Source of the DNA: Salinimicrobium terrae DSM 17865
GTDB taxonomy: Bacteria; Bacteroidota; Bacteroidia; Flavobacteriales; Flavobacteriaceae
DNA: 64,000 nucleotides
Direction: 5' to 3'
NCBI RefSeq assembly: GCF_000424665.1
Contig: NZ_AUKI01000011.1
Span: 558,001-622,000 of the forward strand
Both the position numbers and the translations under genes were made by a program. Numbering within the stretch: the stretch's first letter is position 1; each line of letters starts with the position of its first letter. This document shows positions 9,442 to 23,737 of the stretch, piece after piece. A model generated the notes under the pieces. The model worked only from the letters and a program-made list of their open reading frames with translations. It searched no databases and was not told the origin of the DNA.

Positions 9442-11829
9442 TTAATTTTTCATTAATCTGACGTCGTATATTCCGGCAGTGCGTGAGCCCGGAAGTGCTT
9501 CAAATTTTATTTTAATTAATCCATTACTCTCCTGTACAAGTCCTGCTGGAAGTGTATAATTCTTTTCAAAGAAGCGGTTTCCTTCTAATCCATGGAAACT
9601 CTCTTCAGCAATTACCTCCTCATTCACCAGAACTTTAAAATTACGATCGTTGTCTCCTCCAAAATAAGTTATTCTAAGGGTGCGTGCCTGCTTATCATTG
9701 TCCACAAGACGATAGCTGAACCAGCCTTCAGCATCCCGCCAGTGTCTGTCCCGATTAACCCCAATATTGGAATCTTCGCTTTCAATAAAATGATCGGACT
9801 CGGGCTGTTGTTCGCCGGGAGCAACTCTATCTATGGTCATTGCAGCCAACATATTTTCTTCATTCTCCTTTTGTTTAAGTTGCTTCCTGATTTTCTGAAT
9901 TCCTTCAGTAGTTTCTAAAGGAAGATAAATTACATACCGGGAATCATGGAGCCTGTAAAATGGGATAAATTCGAGACCTTTAAATTTGGAAGGATATAAA
10001 ACCTCAGATGCGGTAAATGTCAAGGCTTTCCCCGGAACCTTTTTTACAAGCTTTTCAATTTCTTCTGTCTTATCAGACAAGAAGAACGGCATTTCGGTTA
10101 AGGGTATCTCCTTTCCTGCAGCAATGTGGCCTCCCCTACTGGCATCAGCGAAAAGGCCATCCATGTCCTGATTTCCGGTTTTCGCAGCAAGGACGACAGG
10201 TCCATATTTTAAAGCTTTATAATCGGAACCGTCTGGCAATCTTTCTGAAGAGAGATGCATTGGAAGTTTAACTTCTATTTTGTCTGTGTTTTCCCATGTT
10301 CTATTGAGAGAGATAAAGCTACCAGGCTCTGCAGTAACTTCTACTGAATCACCATTTACCAGGACTGACAATTTCCCTGGCATAACCCATTGAGGATATC
10401 TTATTTTGATGCCCAATTTTTGAGGTCTTTTACTCTCAACAAAAAAGGTTGTTGATTCCTCATTCGGAAAATTGGTCTCCTGCCTTAGCTTAAATCCTTT
10501 GTCTTTCCAATTCAAAGTAGAAGGAATAAAAAGATTTACATAGAGTTCATCATCTGTATGAGCATAAATAAGCTCATTATATTTTCCATGATTTTCTATT
10601 CCCGATCCAACGCAGCACCAAAAGCTGGTTTCCGGCTGGGAATATACCCTATAATGTCCGGGGCGCATGGGAGTAAAATACACGAAGCCTCCTTTTTCAG
10701 GATGTTGTGAGGAGAGAATATGATTGTAAAGACCTTCCTCATAATAATCAATATATTTTTCCAATCCCTCTGCTTCAAACAATTTTTTGCTCAGTTTAAG
10801 CATGTTGTAGGTATTGCAGGTCTCAGGTCCCTGTACGCTGGAAATCATTTCCGAAAAGTCATTCTTGGGATGAAAATGTTCTCTTACGCTGTTTCCTCCT
10901 ATGGCTACCGAACGTTTATTGACGACATTGTTCCAAAAATAAGTGGTCGCTTCATGAAAATTTTCATTATTATCTAAGCTGGCAATTGTTTCAAATCCAA
11001 TAACTTTAGGTATTTGGGTATTAGCGTGCATCCCGTTGAGAATATCATTCTTGGAAGCTAAGGGTTCCAGCAATTTTCGATGTGAAAATTTATAGGCTAG
11101 TTTCAGATACTTTTCATCTCCTGTGATTTCTGCGACGTCGGCAAAAACTTCATTTAACCCGCCGTGTTCAGAAACCAATAATTCCTGGATTTGCTCTTCG
11201 GAAAAATCTTTGGTAACCTCCAGCATCCAGTCAGAAAATTTGACCAACATTTCTTTGGCTTTGACTTTTCCGGAAATTTCGTGGGCATCTCGAAGTCCCG
11301 CATAAGTTTTATGAATATTATATAAAGGCACCCATTTGCCATTCAGGTTAAAACTTGCTGCATCAATATTGCCTTTAGCAATTTCACTCCATAGTTCTTT
11401 ACTGCCGGGAACTCCTCCAATATAACCGTCCCCATTCGCCTCCTGCACTCTTTCTAGTTCATTTAAACTGTATGTAAGCAGGGAATCTGCTTTTTTACTT
11501 CCCGCCGAAGCCTGCATTTGTGCCAGGGCGGTAAGATAGTGCCCTCCAATATGGCCGTCAAGACCTGAATCTTCCCAATTAGGATAACTTTCTTCTTTTG
11601 GATTTAATCCGGCTTCCCATAAAAAAGGTGCTAAAAGTTTGTCGGGATCTAACTCTAAAATATAGTTTAAATCGACTAACATCGCATTCCGAAAAGGTCC
11701 CTCCTCTAAGCTGACATCTTCAAGCTTAAAAGTTTCTATTTTCGACTGCTGCCCCAGCATTGCTGAAGCAGCAAAAAAAACGATTAAGCCTAAAAGATTT
11801 GTTCTCATGTCAGCAAAGAATGATTTCAT
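9442..11829 (-). CDS. GH127 beta-L-arabinofuranosidase, exported
   Basis: 795 residues from the ATG at 11829. A longer in-frame extension to 11949 would run into the GH51 coding region and put extra sequence before the signal peptide, so I reject it; an ATG at 11808 is an alternative. The protein has a signal peptide (LLGLIVFFAASAMLGQ). The GH127 active site is visible: E336 and C338 in ETCNTYNM, and the Cys pair C405-C406 in FWCCVGSG, matching the zinc-bound Glu-Cys-Cys-Cys site and Cys nucleophile described for Bifidobacterium HypBA1. Residues 650-795 form a beta-rich C-terminal domain longer than in HypBA1. Expected role: release of terminal beta-L-arabinofuranose, or a related pentose activity; activities in GH127 vary. 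Confidence 0.9.
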   Translation of the reverse strand: MKSFFADMRTNLLGLIVFFAASAMLGQQSKIETFKLEDVSLEEGPFRNAMLVDLNYILELDPDKLLAPFLWEAGLNPKEESYPNWEDSGLDGHIGGHYLTALAQMQASAGSKKADSLLTYSLNELERVQEANGDGYIGGVPGSKELWSEIAKGNIDAASFNLNGKWVPLYNIHKTYAGLRDAHEISGKVKAKEMLVKFSDWMLEVTKDFSEEQIQELLVSEHGGLNEVFADVAEITGDEKYLKLAYKFSHRKLLEPLASKNDILNGMHANTQIPKVIGFETIASLDNNENFHEATTYFWNNVVNKRSVAIGGNSVREHFHPKNDFSEMISSVQGPETCNTYNMLKLSKKLFEAEGLEKYIDYYEEGLYNHILSSQHPEKGGFVYFTPMRPGHYRVYSQPETSFWCCVGSGIENHGKYNELIYAHTDDELYVNLFIPSTLNWKDKGFKLRQETNFPNEESTTFFVESKRPQKLGIKIRYPQWVMPGKLSVLVNGDSVEVTAEPGSFISLNRTWENTDKIEVKLPMHLSSERLPDGSDYKALKYGPVVLAAKTGNQDMDGLFADASRGGHIAAGKEIPLTEMPFFLSDKTEEIEKLVKKVPGKALTFTASEVLYPSKFKGLEFIPFYRLHDSRYVIYLPLETTEGIQKIRKQLKQKENEENMLAAMTIDRVAPGEQQPESDHFIESEDSNIGVNRDRHWRDAEGWFSYRLVDNDKQARTLRITYFGGDNDRNFKVLVNEEVIAEESFHGLEGNRFFEKNYTLPAGLVQESNGLIKIKFEALPGSRTAGIYDVRLMKN

Positions 11830-11836
11830 AATAGCA

Positions 11837-13375
11837 CTATTTAGAAGATAACACAACCACAGAAAACGGTGGCAGACTAACTTCAAGATTACCATCACTA
11901 AGTTCAAAATCTTTGAATTCAGTGATGTTAATATTATCGGGGTCGTCAAAAGTATTATGATCCTGGATCTTATCCGATCTTAGAATTTGCCCTTCTATAT
12001 TTTTCACATCCAGGCCTGCCAAATCAAATTGAACCTTATGTTCCTTCTTAGCATCAATATTAACGAGAGAAATATTGGTGTTTCCAGCTTCATCCTTAGA
12101 AGCTGAAACAGAAATTGCCGGTAAAGATTCACCTTCAAACATATATTCCGGAGAATCAAACTTTACCGGTAACAACTGTGCATCGTGGTGTACCGTATAC
12201 ATCTTAAAGACGTGGTAGGTTGGGGTGAGGATCATTTTCTCTCCCTCGGTAAGTACTACTGCCTGTAAAACATTAACCGTCTGAGCAATATTGGCCATTT
12301 TCACCCTTTCACTATGATTATTGAAGATATTAAGGGTCGCCCCGGCAATCATAGCATCTCTCATAGTGTTCTGCTGATATAAAAATCCCGGGTTGGTGCC
12401 TTCTTCAACATCATACCATCCGCCCCATTCATCTACAACAAGATCTACTTCTTTTTCCGGATCATATTTCTCCATTACCTCGATATGTTTTCTTACGAAT
12501 TCATCCATTTTAAGGGCTTCTTTCATGCTTTTAAAATAGATCTCCTCATCATATCCTGTGGCTGGTCCTTTTTCTTCCCAATCTATTACTGCGTAATGGT
12601 GTAATCCAACTGCTTCAATAAGTGATTTTGGCACATCACGCATTAGAACTTCTGTCCAATGATAGTCGTCTCCCGTAGCTCCGGCAGCAATTCTATAGAG
12701 TTCATCTTCATTTCCTCCACTGCCCATAAACGTTGCATATTGCTTGTAGATGTTGGTATAATATTCGACTGTCATATTGCCGCCACAGCCCCACATTTCA
12801 TTTCCAATTCCCCAATATTTTACATTCCACGGCTCTTCCCTTCCATTTTCTTTTCTCAGCTTGGCCATAGGACTTCCTTCAGGGTGATTAGTATACTGCA
12901 CCCAGTCCATAAAATCCTGAACCGTTCCACTACCTACATTTGCAGAAATAAAAGGCTCAGCTCCCAGTTCTTCACATAGGTTCAGGAAATTATGAGTGCC
13001 AAAGCTATTATCCTCTGTCACCCCACCCCACCATGCGTTTACCATAGTAGGCCTGTCTTCTTGTGGACCAATACCATCTTTCCATTGGTACGTGTCGGCA
13101 AAGCATCCACCGGGCCATCTCAGGTTAGGTATTTGGATTTCCTTTAAAGCCTTAATAATATCCTTTCTCACACCATCTTTATTAGGAATGGCACTTGTAT
13201 CCCCTACATAAAATCCGTCGTAAATTGACCTGCCAAGATGTTCGGCAAAATGGCCATAGATATGTTTACTAATGACAGGAGCCTCCTGGTCTTGACTCAC
13301 AGTTATTATCGTCTCCTGTGCTAGCACCAAAGCATGGCACATAAAAAGGGAAAAAAATAGGCTTATAATTTTCAT
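11837..13375 (-). CDS. abfA: GH51 alpha-L-arabinofuranosidase, exported
   Basis: 512 residues with signal peptide ending ALVLAQ. It removes alpha-L-arabinofuranosyl side chains from arabinan or arabinoxylan oligosaccharides. GH51 signatures: IYGHFAEHLGRSIYDGF near the N-terminus, RWPGGCFADTYQW, acid/base E193 in WGIGNEMWGCGG and nucleophile E316 in VVDEWGGWYD. A C-terminal beta-sandwich follows the barrel. Its stop codon lies 7 bp before the GH127 start, suggesting coupling between the two arabinosidases. The upstream gap to GH8 is 89 bp and very AT-rich. Confidence 0.96.
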   Translation of the reverse strand: MKIISLFFSLFMCHALVLAQETIITVSQDQEAPVISKHIYGHFAEHLGRSIYDGFYVGDTSAIPNKDGVRKDIIKALKEIQIPNLRWPGGCFADTYQWKDGIGPQEDRPTMVNAWWGGVTEDNSFGTHNFLNLCEELGAEPFISANVGSGTVQDFMDWVQYTNHPEGSPMAKLRKENGREEPWNVKYWGIGNEMWGCGGNMTVEYYTNIYKQYATFMGSGGNEDELYRIAAGATGDDYHWTEVLMRDVPKSLIEAVGLHHYAVIDWEEKGPATGYDEEIYFKSMKEALKMDEFVRKHIEVMEKYDPEKEVDLVVDEWGGWYDVEEGTNPGFLYQQNTMRDAMIAGATLNIFNNHSERVKMANIAQTVNVLQAVVLTEGEKMILTPTYHVFKMYTVHHDAQLLPVKFDSPEYMFEGESLPAISVSASKDEAGNTNISLVNIDAKKEHKVQFDLAGLDVKNIEGQILRSDKIQDHNTFDDPDNINITEFKDFELSDGNLEVSLPPFSVVVLSSK

Positions 13376-13464
13376 GACTTATTAATTTAAAATATTTAAT
13401 GCTCAATAATTTTTTCTGTTTCCATTAATTTACAAAACCACAATACATCGTAGACACTTTCGCA

Positions 13465-14775
13465 TTACTTTGGACCCATTTCAGGAGTAATTATCTGATA
13501 ATTTCCACTTAGGTGCATAAGGCTGAATAGGTACATAAGCCCATCAAAATAAGGATCAAAATATCCATCTTCATACGGTTCCAATTTGGCATTCCACACC
13601 TCGTCAACAAACTTCCAACCTTTAGGATGTGTAGCCATTAAAGAGGCTGTGCCGGCAGTGGAAACCAAACCAAGGGAATGCCTTAATTTTTGATAGCCTC
13701 CTGCGGGAAGTATCCAGTCTGGAGTTGATCCATCTATGTTATATTGATCTACGTAAGTTTCAATACCTTCACAGTATAGGAAATTTTGAATTCGGTTTGC
13801 ATATTGTTGTTGCCATTCCTTGTCTTTTGCAAACCAACTGTAATCCATAGCTATGTTCATAGGAACTCGCCAGGAATCGTACCTAAATGCGTCCCCCATT
13901 TGACCACGGCTGTGTGGCGCACCACTAAATTCGGCATAATCTGGGGTTAACCCGGTTTCAGGGTGTGTTGCACGATGTAAAAACACCCGGGCAGTATCGG
14001 CGGCCGCACTATAAAACTCTTCATGACCATCGTTGGCATATTCTGCCCAAATCTCAAGGAAAGCGGGGACATGGTAAGATGGGTCGGTCCAGTCATACCC
14101 GCCATCATGAGGCACAAAATTAATCTGCTTGTGTTCCACATTAAACACATTTCGCACGCCTTCAGTGCCATCTTTACTCCACATAGCATCCAAAATTCTC
14201 CTTGCTTCCGCATAATAGTCTATCCCTGTATCATTACCCCAGAGATTTGAAGCGAAAAGTAGTGCAGTTACAAAAAACAATTCCCCGTCTGAGGCTGATC
14301 CTTCGGCATTCTTTTCTCCGGTTTTAGGATCCACACTCCAGGCAAAATAGCCTTCTCGAGGTCCTTCCTGATGTTGCATATATTTTACTGTCCAACGCCA
14401 AAGTCGGTCAAATACCTCCTTTTTATCGAATTGAACTGCGACCATGAGACCATAAGAAAGACCTTCAGTCCGGGCATCTTCATTTTTTAAATCAGAAACA
14501 TAGGCCAGAGAATCCTCAACTTCAAAATACACTCTTTCAGGCCCTTCAAAAACATCGTAGTAGGCTTTTGCCAGTTTGGCGTCAATATCTTCTTGTGAAT
14601 AACCGGCTTCTAAGAAAAGGTTTCGGTATTCCCCGGTTTCCCAGGCCCCCTTTGTCCAGGGCTCCATTTTTCCACGTGGATCTTTTACTTCCTCATCACA
14701 ATTTTGTGCAATTGAGTCTGAGGGAAAAAATACCAGAGCGATAATACTTAAACAGGATAAAAATATTTTTTTCAT
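13465..14775 (-). CDS. GH8 reducing-end xylose-releasing exo-oligoxylanase-like enzyme
   Basis: 436 residues with signal peptide ending SDSIAQ. The (alpha/alpha)6 barrel of GH8 shows E104 in ARTEGLSYGLM (acid), EGSASDGELFF (D163) and D300 in FRYDSWRVPMN, the position of the general base in Bacillus Rex8A. This places it in the Rex branch, which removes xylose from the reducing end of xylo-oligosaccharides. It is the only enzyme in the cluster clearly aimed at the xylan main chain. A 100-bp gap precedes it. Confidence 0.88.
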   Translation of the reverse strand: MKKIFLSCLSIIALVFFPSDSIAQNCDEEVKDPRGKMEPWTKGAWETGEYRNLFLEAGYSQEDIDAKLAKAYYDVFEGPERVYFEVEDSLAYVSDLKNEDARTEGLSYGLMVAVQFDKKEVFDRLWRWTVKYMQHQEGPREGYFAWSVDPKTGEKNAEGSASDGELFFVTALLFASNLWGNDTGIDYYAEARRILDAMWSKDGTEGVRNVFNVEHKQINFVPHDGGYDWTDPSYHVPAFLEIWAEYANDGHEEFYSAAADTARVFLHRATHPETGLTPDYAEFSGAPHSRGQMGDAFRYDSWRVPMNIAMDYSWFAKDKEWQQQYANRIQNFLYCEGIETYVDQYNIDGSTPDWILPAGGYQKLRHSLGLVSTAGTASLMATHPKGWKFVDEVWNAKLEPYEDGYFDPYFDGLMYLFSLMHLSGNYQIITPEMGPK

Positions 14776-14875
14776 TTTTCCGGGTTTTTAATTATTGAGT
14801 ACTTACAGATTATCTCCAATGACTTGACGGTTTGGCACCTGTTCGAAGTTAGATCAGGGATTTAATGGTAAAGAA

Positions 14876-15835
14876 TTACTCTATGGGCGCTACCCCTTCT
14901 TCGGTTTGTTCTACTCTCTGGATAGTACCGTCATCATTGTAATGCATGTAATCTACCGCGACAGAGCGACGATAACTTCCTCCTGTAGGTAACACTCCGT
15001 TATGGTAAAAGAAATAGTCCTTTCCTTTGTACTCGATAATTCCCGGATGTATTGTAAAACTATTTGGTGCACTACCGGTTATAATTCCCTGATACTCCCA
15101 GGGACCTACCGGACTATCTGAGGTTGCATATTCAATTCTTTCACGCTCTTCTCCCTTGCTGGCATAGACTAAATAATAGATTCCTTTTCTTTTGTAAACC
15201 CAGGGGCCTTCTATAAAATTCTTAGGATTATCATACTGAATAGGACCATCTAATTCCACCATGTTATCTTTCAATTTAACAGTTTTAAGACTGCCATTAC
15301 CCCAGTACATATATGCCTGTCCATCATCATCTACAAATACTGAAGGATCTATATCATCCCAGCCATGTGGATTATCTGTAGTCATTTCATTGTATATCAA
15401 TGCTTCTCCTTTGGCATCCTTAAATGGTCCAAGAGGTGAATCGGCAACTGCTACTCCTATTGCTCCACCACCGCTACTCCTGTCATCCTCCTTATGAAAA
15501 GTGGAAACATAAAAATAGAATTTTCCATCCCTTTCCTCAACCTCGGCTGCATAGGCATCTCCGGTTGCCCAGGAGAAATCTTTAGGCGAGAGTTTGGGAC
15601 CGTGATTAGTCCAGTTCTTCATATCTGTAGTAGAAAATACCAACCAGTCTTTCATTTCATAATTAGTGGAAGCTACAGATGCTGTATCATGACTGGTGTA
15701 CAGGTATAATGTGTCATTATGTACAATCGGTGCCGGATCGGCCGTAAAAGGGGTCTCGATAATAGGGTTTTGGGAAAAGCCTGTCCCCACTGCCAAGATA
15801 AAGCTGAAGCCGGTTAAAATTTTTTGAATCCTCAT
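14876..15835 (-). CDS. GH43 family arabinosidase/xylosidase, exported
   Basis: 319 residues from the ATG at 15835 (MRIQKILTGF), which starts a clean signal peptide ending GTGFSQ; an ATG 12 codons upstream would add a charged leader. It is a single five-bladed propeller domain. The catalytic triad is D33 in TADPAPIVHND (base), D163 in DIDPSVFVDD (pKa modulator) and E209 in NFIEGPWVYKRKG (acid). Most GH43 enzymes with this TADPAP start act on arabinofuranosyl or xylosyl residues. Exact specificity is not decidable here; the context suggests arabinoxylan oligosaccharides. Confidence 0.9.
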   Translation of the reverse strand: MRIQKILTGFSFILAVGTGFSQNPIIETPFTADPAPIVHNDTLYLYTSHDTASVASTNYEMKDWLVFSTTDMKNWTNHGPKLSPKDFSWATGDAYAAEVEERDGKFYFYVSTFHKEDDRSSGGGAIGVAVADSPLGPFKDAKGEALIYNEMTTDNPHGWDDIDPSVFVDDDGQAYMYWGNGSLKTVKLKDNMVELDGPIQYDNPKNFIEGPWVYKRKGIYYLVYASKGEERERIEYATSDSPVGPWEYQGIITGSAPNSFTIHPGIIEYKGKDYFFYHNGVLPTGGSYRRSVAVDYMHYNDDGTIQRVEQTEEGVAPIE

Positions 15836-15910
15836 AGTATATTTTTTTACAGTTAATGAATTTTTAGTCAAATTTTAATCTTTTATTGTGCGCTGGAAAT
15901 ATGCTTTCCG

Positions 15911-17098
<1,188 letters not shown>

Positions 17099-17121
17099 CT
17101 AATTGACTCTTATTTCAGTAT

Positions 17122-19812
<2,691 letters not shown>

Positions 19813-19831
19813 TTAAAAATTATTATCCTTA

Positions 19832-22324
19832 TTAATTATCAGATTGATTATGGTTATGAATTTTAATAACATATTCTTTCTCTTTCGAGGTTTCAAGATC
19901 GTATTCATAAACCTTACTTAAGGTTGGTTTCTGCACCTCCAATCCGTCAGGAATTATTGGTTCTTTTATTTCGGACAGCTCATAGTACGGATTATCATTA
20001 TCACCCGTTGCCTCTTTCAAACCTTTCCCAGCTAATGGATGATAAGATCGAATCCTTGCAACACCACCTAATTCAGATTTTATAAGAATATTTGCAGGCT
20101 TGTTATTCTCCCATTCAAGATCCACTTCAAAACCTCCACGAGCTCTAATTCCGGAAACTATTCCTTCGCTCCAGGCTTCAGGCAAGGCAGGTAGTAAATG
20201 AATGGCACCATCATGACTTTGTACAAGCATCTCGGCAATCCCAGCAGTGCAGCCAAAATTTCCATCAATTTGAAAAGGAGGATGGGCATCAAAAAGATTG
20301 GGGTACGTGCCGCCTTTTTCGCTATGCCCTTCCTGCATTGAAGGGGTTAACTGATCTTTAATTAATTTCAGGGCGTGATCCCCGTCCAGTAATCTCGCCC
20401 ACAGGTTCACCTTCCAGCCCATAGACCAGCCGGTGGATTCATCTCCCCGCGCCCCCAGGGAAGTCTTCGCAGCCTCAAATAATTCCGGATTTCGGTATGG
20501 TGAAATCTGGTTGGACGGGTAAAGTCCGTATAAATGTGAAACGTGCCTGTGATCGCTATTGGGATCATCCCAATCTTTTATCCATTCCTGTAACTGGCCC
20601 CAACTTCCAATTTGCATTGGAGGCAATTGCTGAAGTTTTTCATTTAACTCAGCTATAAAAGCTTCATCCTCTCCCAGTATTTCTGCCGCCTTTGCTGTTC
20701 TTGAAAACAAGTCGAAAATAAGTTGATTATCCATAGTCGCTCCGTAAATCAAGGAAGATTTCGGATGTGCAGTGGGAGCGTGTTCCGGGGAAATGGACGG
20801 CGATACTACCAGCCAGTTATTCTCTGGTTCTTTGATCATAAAATCCAGGTAGAATCTTGAAGCTTCTTTTACTATGGGATAAGCAAATCTCAAGAATTCT
20901 TTATCTCCGGAAAAATCGTATTTGTCGAATAAATGCTGGGAAAGCCAGACTCCTCCCATTGGCCACATTCCCCAGTAAGAGCCATCTATCGCTCCGGTCA
21001 TTCGCCAAATGTCTGTATTATGATGCATCACCCAACCTTCTGCGCCATACATATCTTTTGCGGTTTTTCTTCCGACTTCTGAAAGCTCCTTCACCATTTG
21101 TATCAGTGGCTCGTGAAATTCGGGCAGATTTGTGATCTCCGCCGGCCAGTAATTCATTTCGGCATTGATATTTACGGTGTATTTACTATCCCAGGCAGGA
21201 GTTAATTGGTCATTCCAGATTCCCTGCAGGTTGGCGGGTTGAGTTCCGGCCCTGGAGGAGGTAATTAAAAGATAACGGCCAAACTGGAAATACAGGGAAA
21301 CCAGGCCAGGATCATCTCCGGTTTTGAATTTTATGATCCTTTCATTTGTTGGTAACTTCGCCGCTTCGGTTTCACCTAAATCCAGGGACACCCGGTTAAA
21401 ATAGGTTTGATAATCTTCCAGGTGGGTTTGGTAGATCTCTTCTGATCTCTTTTTTTCTAGTGCTGAAAGATATTTCTCTGCTTTTGCTTCTTCATCAATG
21501 CTTAGATCCTTGTAATTTTTAAAGTTAGACGCGATGGAAATATACATCGTAGCGCTATTCGCATTCTGAATTTTAAGGGTATTATTTTCTGAAATCAATT
21601 CTCCACCTTCAGTCTGAATTTTAGTGATGGCCTGAAATTCAACCTTCCCTTCTACTCCTTCAAAATCGCTGGTTTTTCCATTTAATTTTAATGTTCCAAT
21701 TTCAGCTGAAACTTCGGCGCCTCCCGGTCGATCCATCGTGGCGGTGAAATTTAAAGCTCCGGGTTTGTCTGCCTTAATTTCTACTACAATAACCTGGTCG
21801 GGATGGGAAGCAAAAACTCTGGTTTCATATCCTACTCCTCCAGCTTTGTAGCGAGTGGTTGTAACCGCAGTTTCCAGGTCGAGTTCCCGGTAATAATCAG
21901 TATAATTATCGTGATTGGGAAAAGATAATTTTAAGTTTCCAACGGTTTGATAAGGCATTCCGTGGGATTTTTTACTTATAAAATGTTCATTGACCAGCTC
22001 CTGGGCTTCTGCGCTTTTTCCTTCAAACAGAAGTTCTTGGACTTCGGGTAAATATTCTTTGGCTTCCGGATTATAATTTCGGTTAGGTCCACCGGCCCAG
22101 ACGGTATTTTCGTTTAACTGAATAACCTCTTCCCGTGGATCTCCATAAACCATTGCACCCAATCGGCCGTTTCCAACAGGAAGTGCCTCTACCCAATTTT
22201 CAGCAGGTTTGTCATACCAGAGTTTAAATTTGGAATCTCCCTGACTCCAGGATTTAAAGGGTGAGATCAAAAACAGCATTCCCAGGAATACGGAAAACCC
22301 CAAACCGGAATTTCTTTTTATCAT
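19832..22324 (-). CDS. GH95 alpha-L-fucosidase/alpha-L-galactosidase family enzyme
   Basis: 830 residues from the ATG at 22324 ([10 protein letters not shown]), which heads a signal peptide ending FKSWSQG; an ATG 8 codons upstream also exists. GH95 features are [18 protein letters not shown] at the N-terminus, [12 protein letters not shown], the catalytic Asn pair in [21 protein letters not shown] and [17 protein letters not shown]. Length is normal. Family members hydrolyse terminal alpha-L-fucose or alpha-L-galactose. In an arabinoxylan cluster the alpha-L-galactosidase reading is attractive, since L-galactose caps side chains of complex cereal xylans; that is inference. Confidence 0.93.
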   Translation of the reverse strand: MIKRNSGLGFSVFLGMLFLISPFKSWSQGDSKFKLWYDKPAENWVEALPVGNGRLGAMVYGDPREEVIQLNENTVWAGGPNRNYNPEAKEYLPEVQELLFEGKSAEAQELVNEHFISKKSHGMPYQTVGNLKLSFPNHDNYTDYYRELDLETAVTTTRYKAGGVGYETRVFASHPDQVIVVEIKADKPGALNFTATMDRPGGAEVSAEIGTLKLNGKTSDFEGVEGKVEFQAITKIQTEGGELISENNTLKIQNANSATMYISIASNFKNYKDLSIDEEAKAEKYLSALEKKRSEEIYQTHLEDYQTYFNRVSLDLGETEAAKLPTNERIIKFKTGDDPGLVSLYFQFGRYLLITSSRAGTQPANLQGIWNDQLTPAWDSKYTVNINAEMNYWPAEITNLPEFHEPLIQMVKELSEVGRKTAKDMYGAEGWVMHHNTDIWRMTGAIDGSYWGMWPMGGVWLSQHLFDKYDFSGDKEFLRFAYPIVKEASRFYLDFMIKEPENNWLVVSPSISPEHAPTAHPKSSLIYGATMDNQLIFDLFSRTAKAAEILGEDEAFIAELNEKLQQLPPMQIGSWGQLQEWIKDWDDPNSDHRHVSHLYGLYPSNQISPYRNPELFEAAKTSLGARGDESTGWSMGWKVNLWARLLDGDHALKLIKDQLTPSMQEGHSEKGGTYPNLFDAHPPFQIDGNFGCTAGIAEMLVQSHDGAIHLLPALPEAWSEGIVSGIRARGGFEVDLEWENNKPANILIKSELGGVARIRSYHPLAGKGLKEATGDNDNPYYELSEIKEPIIPDGLEVQKPTLSKVYEYDLETSKEKEYVIKIHNHNQSDN

Positions 22325-22354
22325 TATGTTGATCTCGCCAATTATCATCCCATT

Positions 22355-23725
22355 CTATTTTTCAAACTGAATCCAGTCTACCTCAACTCCGGCACCACTT
22401 TTAAGTTGCACGATCAGATCCTGAACAGCTGTTACTTCAGATTTTACAGGAGCGGAGAAAACATCCCATTCTCCGCCTTTTTCAATAGTCACTTCGGCAA
22501 CCTCCTCATCGTTCTCACCTGCCAGTTTTACAGCTACAGTTCCCCCTGTTAGAGATCTGGCTCTTATTTTGACATTTTGGGGACTCTTAGCACCAAAATC
22601 CACCTTATTATATTTAATCCAGGCATCAGGTTTATTTAACACCACTTTCCATCCCCGGAAAGGATCAAGCCTGTCTAAAAAAACCGAAGCAGCTCCATAG
22701 TTGCTTTTCGAGCTATAGCGGTCTACCTGAATTTCAGAAGTGCTTTCTGTAATTCCAACTCCACGTTTGGTAGGAATCACTTTTTGAATGTTTCCATTCT
22801 CTTCAAAGAATAAACTATCGGCACGAATGGAGCGGTTTTTATCAAAATCGGGCGAAAGGTCATTATCGTGATAGAATAAGTACCACTGATCCTTATAATT
22901 CACAATTGAATGATGATTGGTCCAGGTACCCGAAGCCGATTCATCCATAATCACTCCCTGGTGGTCAAAAGGCCCCATTGGATTATCTGAGATTCCATAT
23001 TCGAGCCTTTCGGTATTATTGGCCACGTGCGGATAGGTCATATAGTAAATCCCGTTTCTTTCAAAAACAAAAGGCCCTTCAATATGCCCTTTTTGTGGGA
23101 TCTCATCGAAAGTCTTTATTTCGGAATCCAGTTCCAGCATGTTATCCTTCAGTTTTGCTCCATAAATCTCACCACGGGACCAGTATAAATAAGACTGCCC
23201 GTCTTTGTCTATGAAAACATTCGGATCTATACCTTCCACACCCTGAATATGATTCGGCTGTGGTCTATAAGGCCCTTCAGGTTTATCGGCAACCGCCACT
23301 CCGATGGAAAACCCTTGTTCCCCGTCTCCGCCTTCTTTAAGTCTAGTGGGAAAATAGAAGTAATATTTGCCATTTTTAGATACTGCATCAGGCGCCCACA
23401 TACTATAAGCTTTAGGATCTGCCCAGGGCACATTTTTCTGATCTAAAATTTTTCCATGGTCTGTCCAATCGGTAAGATTGTCCGAAGAAAACACGTGGTA
23501 ATCGGCCATATTGAACCATTCGGCACGGCCTTCCCCTTCTGGCGGCACAATATCGTGGGAAGGAAATACATATAGCTTACCATTAAAAACCCTTGCTGTA
23601 GGATCTGCCGTAAATTGATCCATAATCAGCGGATTCTGTGCAAAAGCGCTAAACGTAAGTAAAAGGAGGAACAGGTTAAAGTATATCGTCTTCCACATTT
23701 TGAAATTTGAATTCTTAGTTTTCAT
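22355..23725 (-). CDS. GH43 with C-terminal CBM6, exported
   Basis: 456 residues with signal peptide ending FSAFAQ. The propeller domain (~30-310) has D41 in FTADPTARV, GIDPNVFIDKDG and an acid Glu in KGHIEGPFVFERNG. Residues ~325-456 are a CBM6 beta-sandwich (YSSKSNYGAAS, ending VEVDWIQFEK). The combination is common in arabinoxylan arabinofuranohydrolases and xylosidases. It lies 12 bp from the next GH43 gene and 30 bp before GH95, in the same direction. A second Met at codon 10 could also start translation without changing the signal peptide core. Confidence 0.93.
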   Translation of the reverse strand: MKTKNSNFKMWKTIYFNLFLLLLTFSAFAQNPLIMDQFTADPTARVFNGKLYVFPSHDIVPPEGEGRAEWFNMADYHVFSSDNLTDWTDHGKILDQKNVPWADPKAYSMWAPDAVSKNGKYYFYFPTRLKEGGDGEQGFSIGVAVADKPEGPYRPQPNHIQGVEGIDPNVFIDKDGQSYLYWSRGEIYGAKLKDNMLELDSEIKTFDEIPQKGHIEGPFVFERNGIYYMTYPHVANNTERLEYGISDNPMGPFDHQGVIMDESASGTWTNHHSIVNYKDQWYLFYHDNDLSPDFDKNRSIRADSLFFEENGNIQKVIPTKRGVGITESTSEIQVDRYSSKSNYGAASVFLDRLDPFRGWKVVLNKPDAWIKYNKVDFGAKSPQNVKIRARSLTGGTVAVKLAGENDEEVAEVTIEKGGEWDVFSAPVKSEVTAVQDLIVQLKSGAGVEVDWIQFEK

Positions 23726-23737
23726 CTATTTATCTTT

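Noticed and set aside
11830-11949. N-terminal extension of the GH127 gene
   Set aside because: It overlaps the end of the GH51 gene and would bury the signal peptide.
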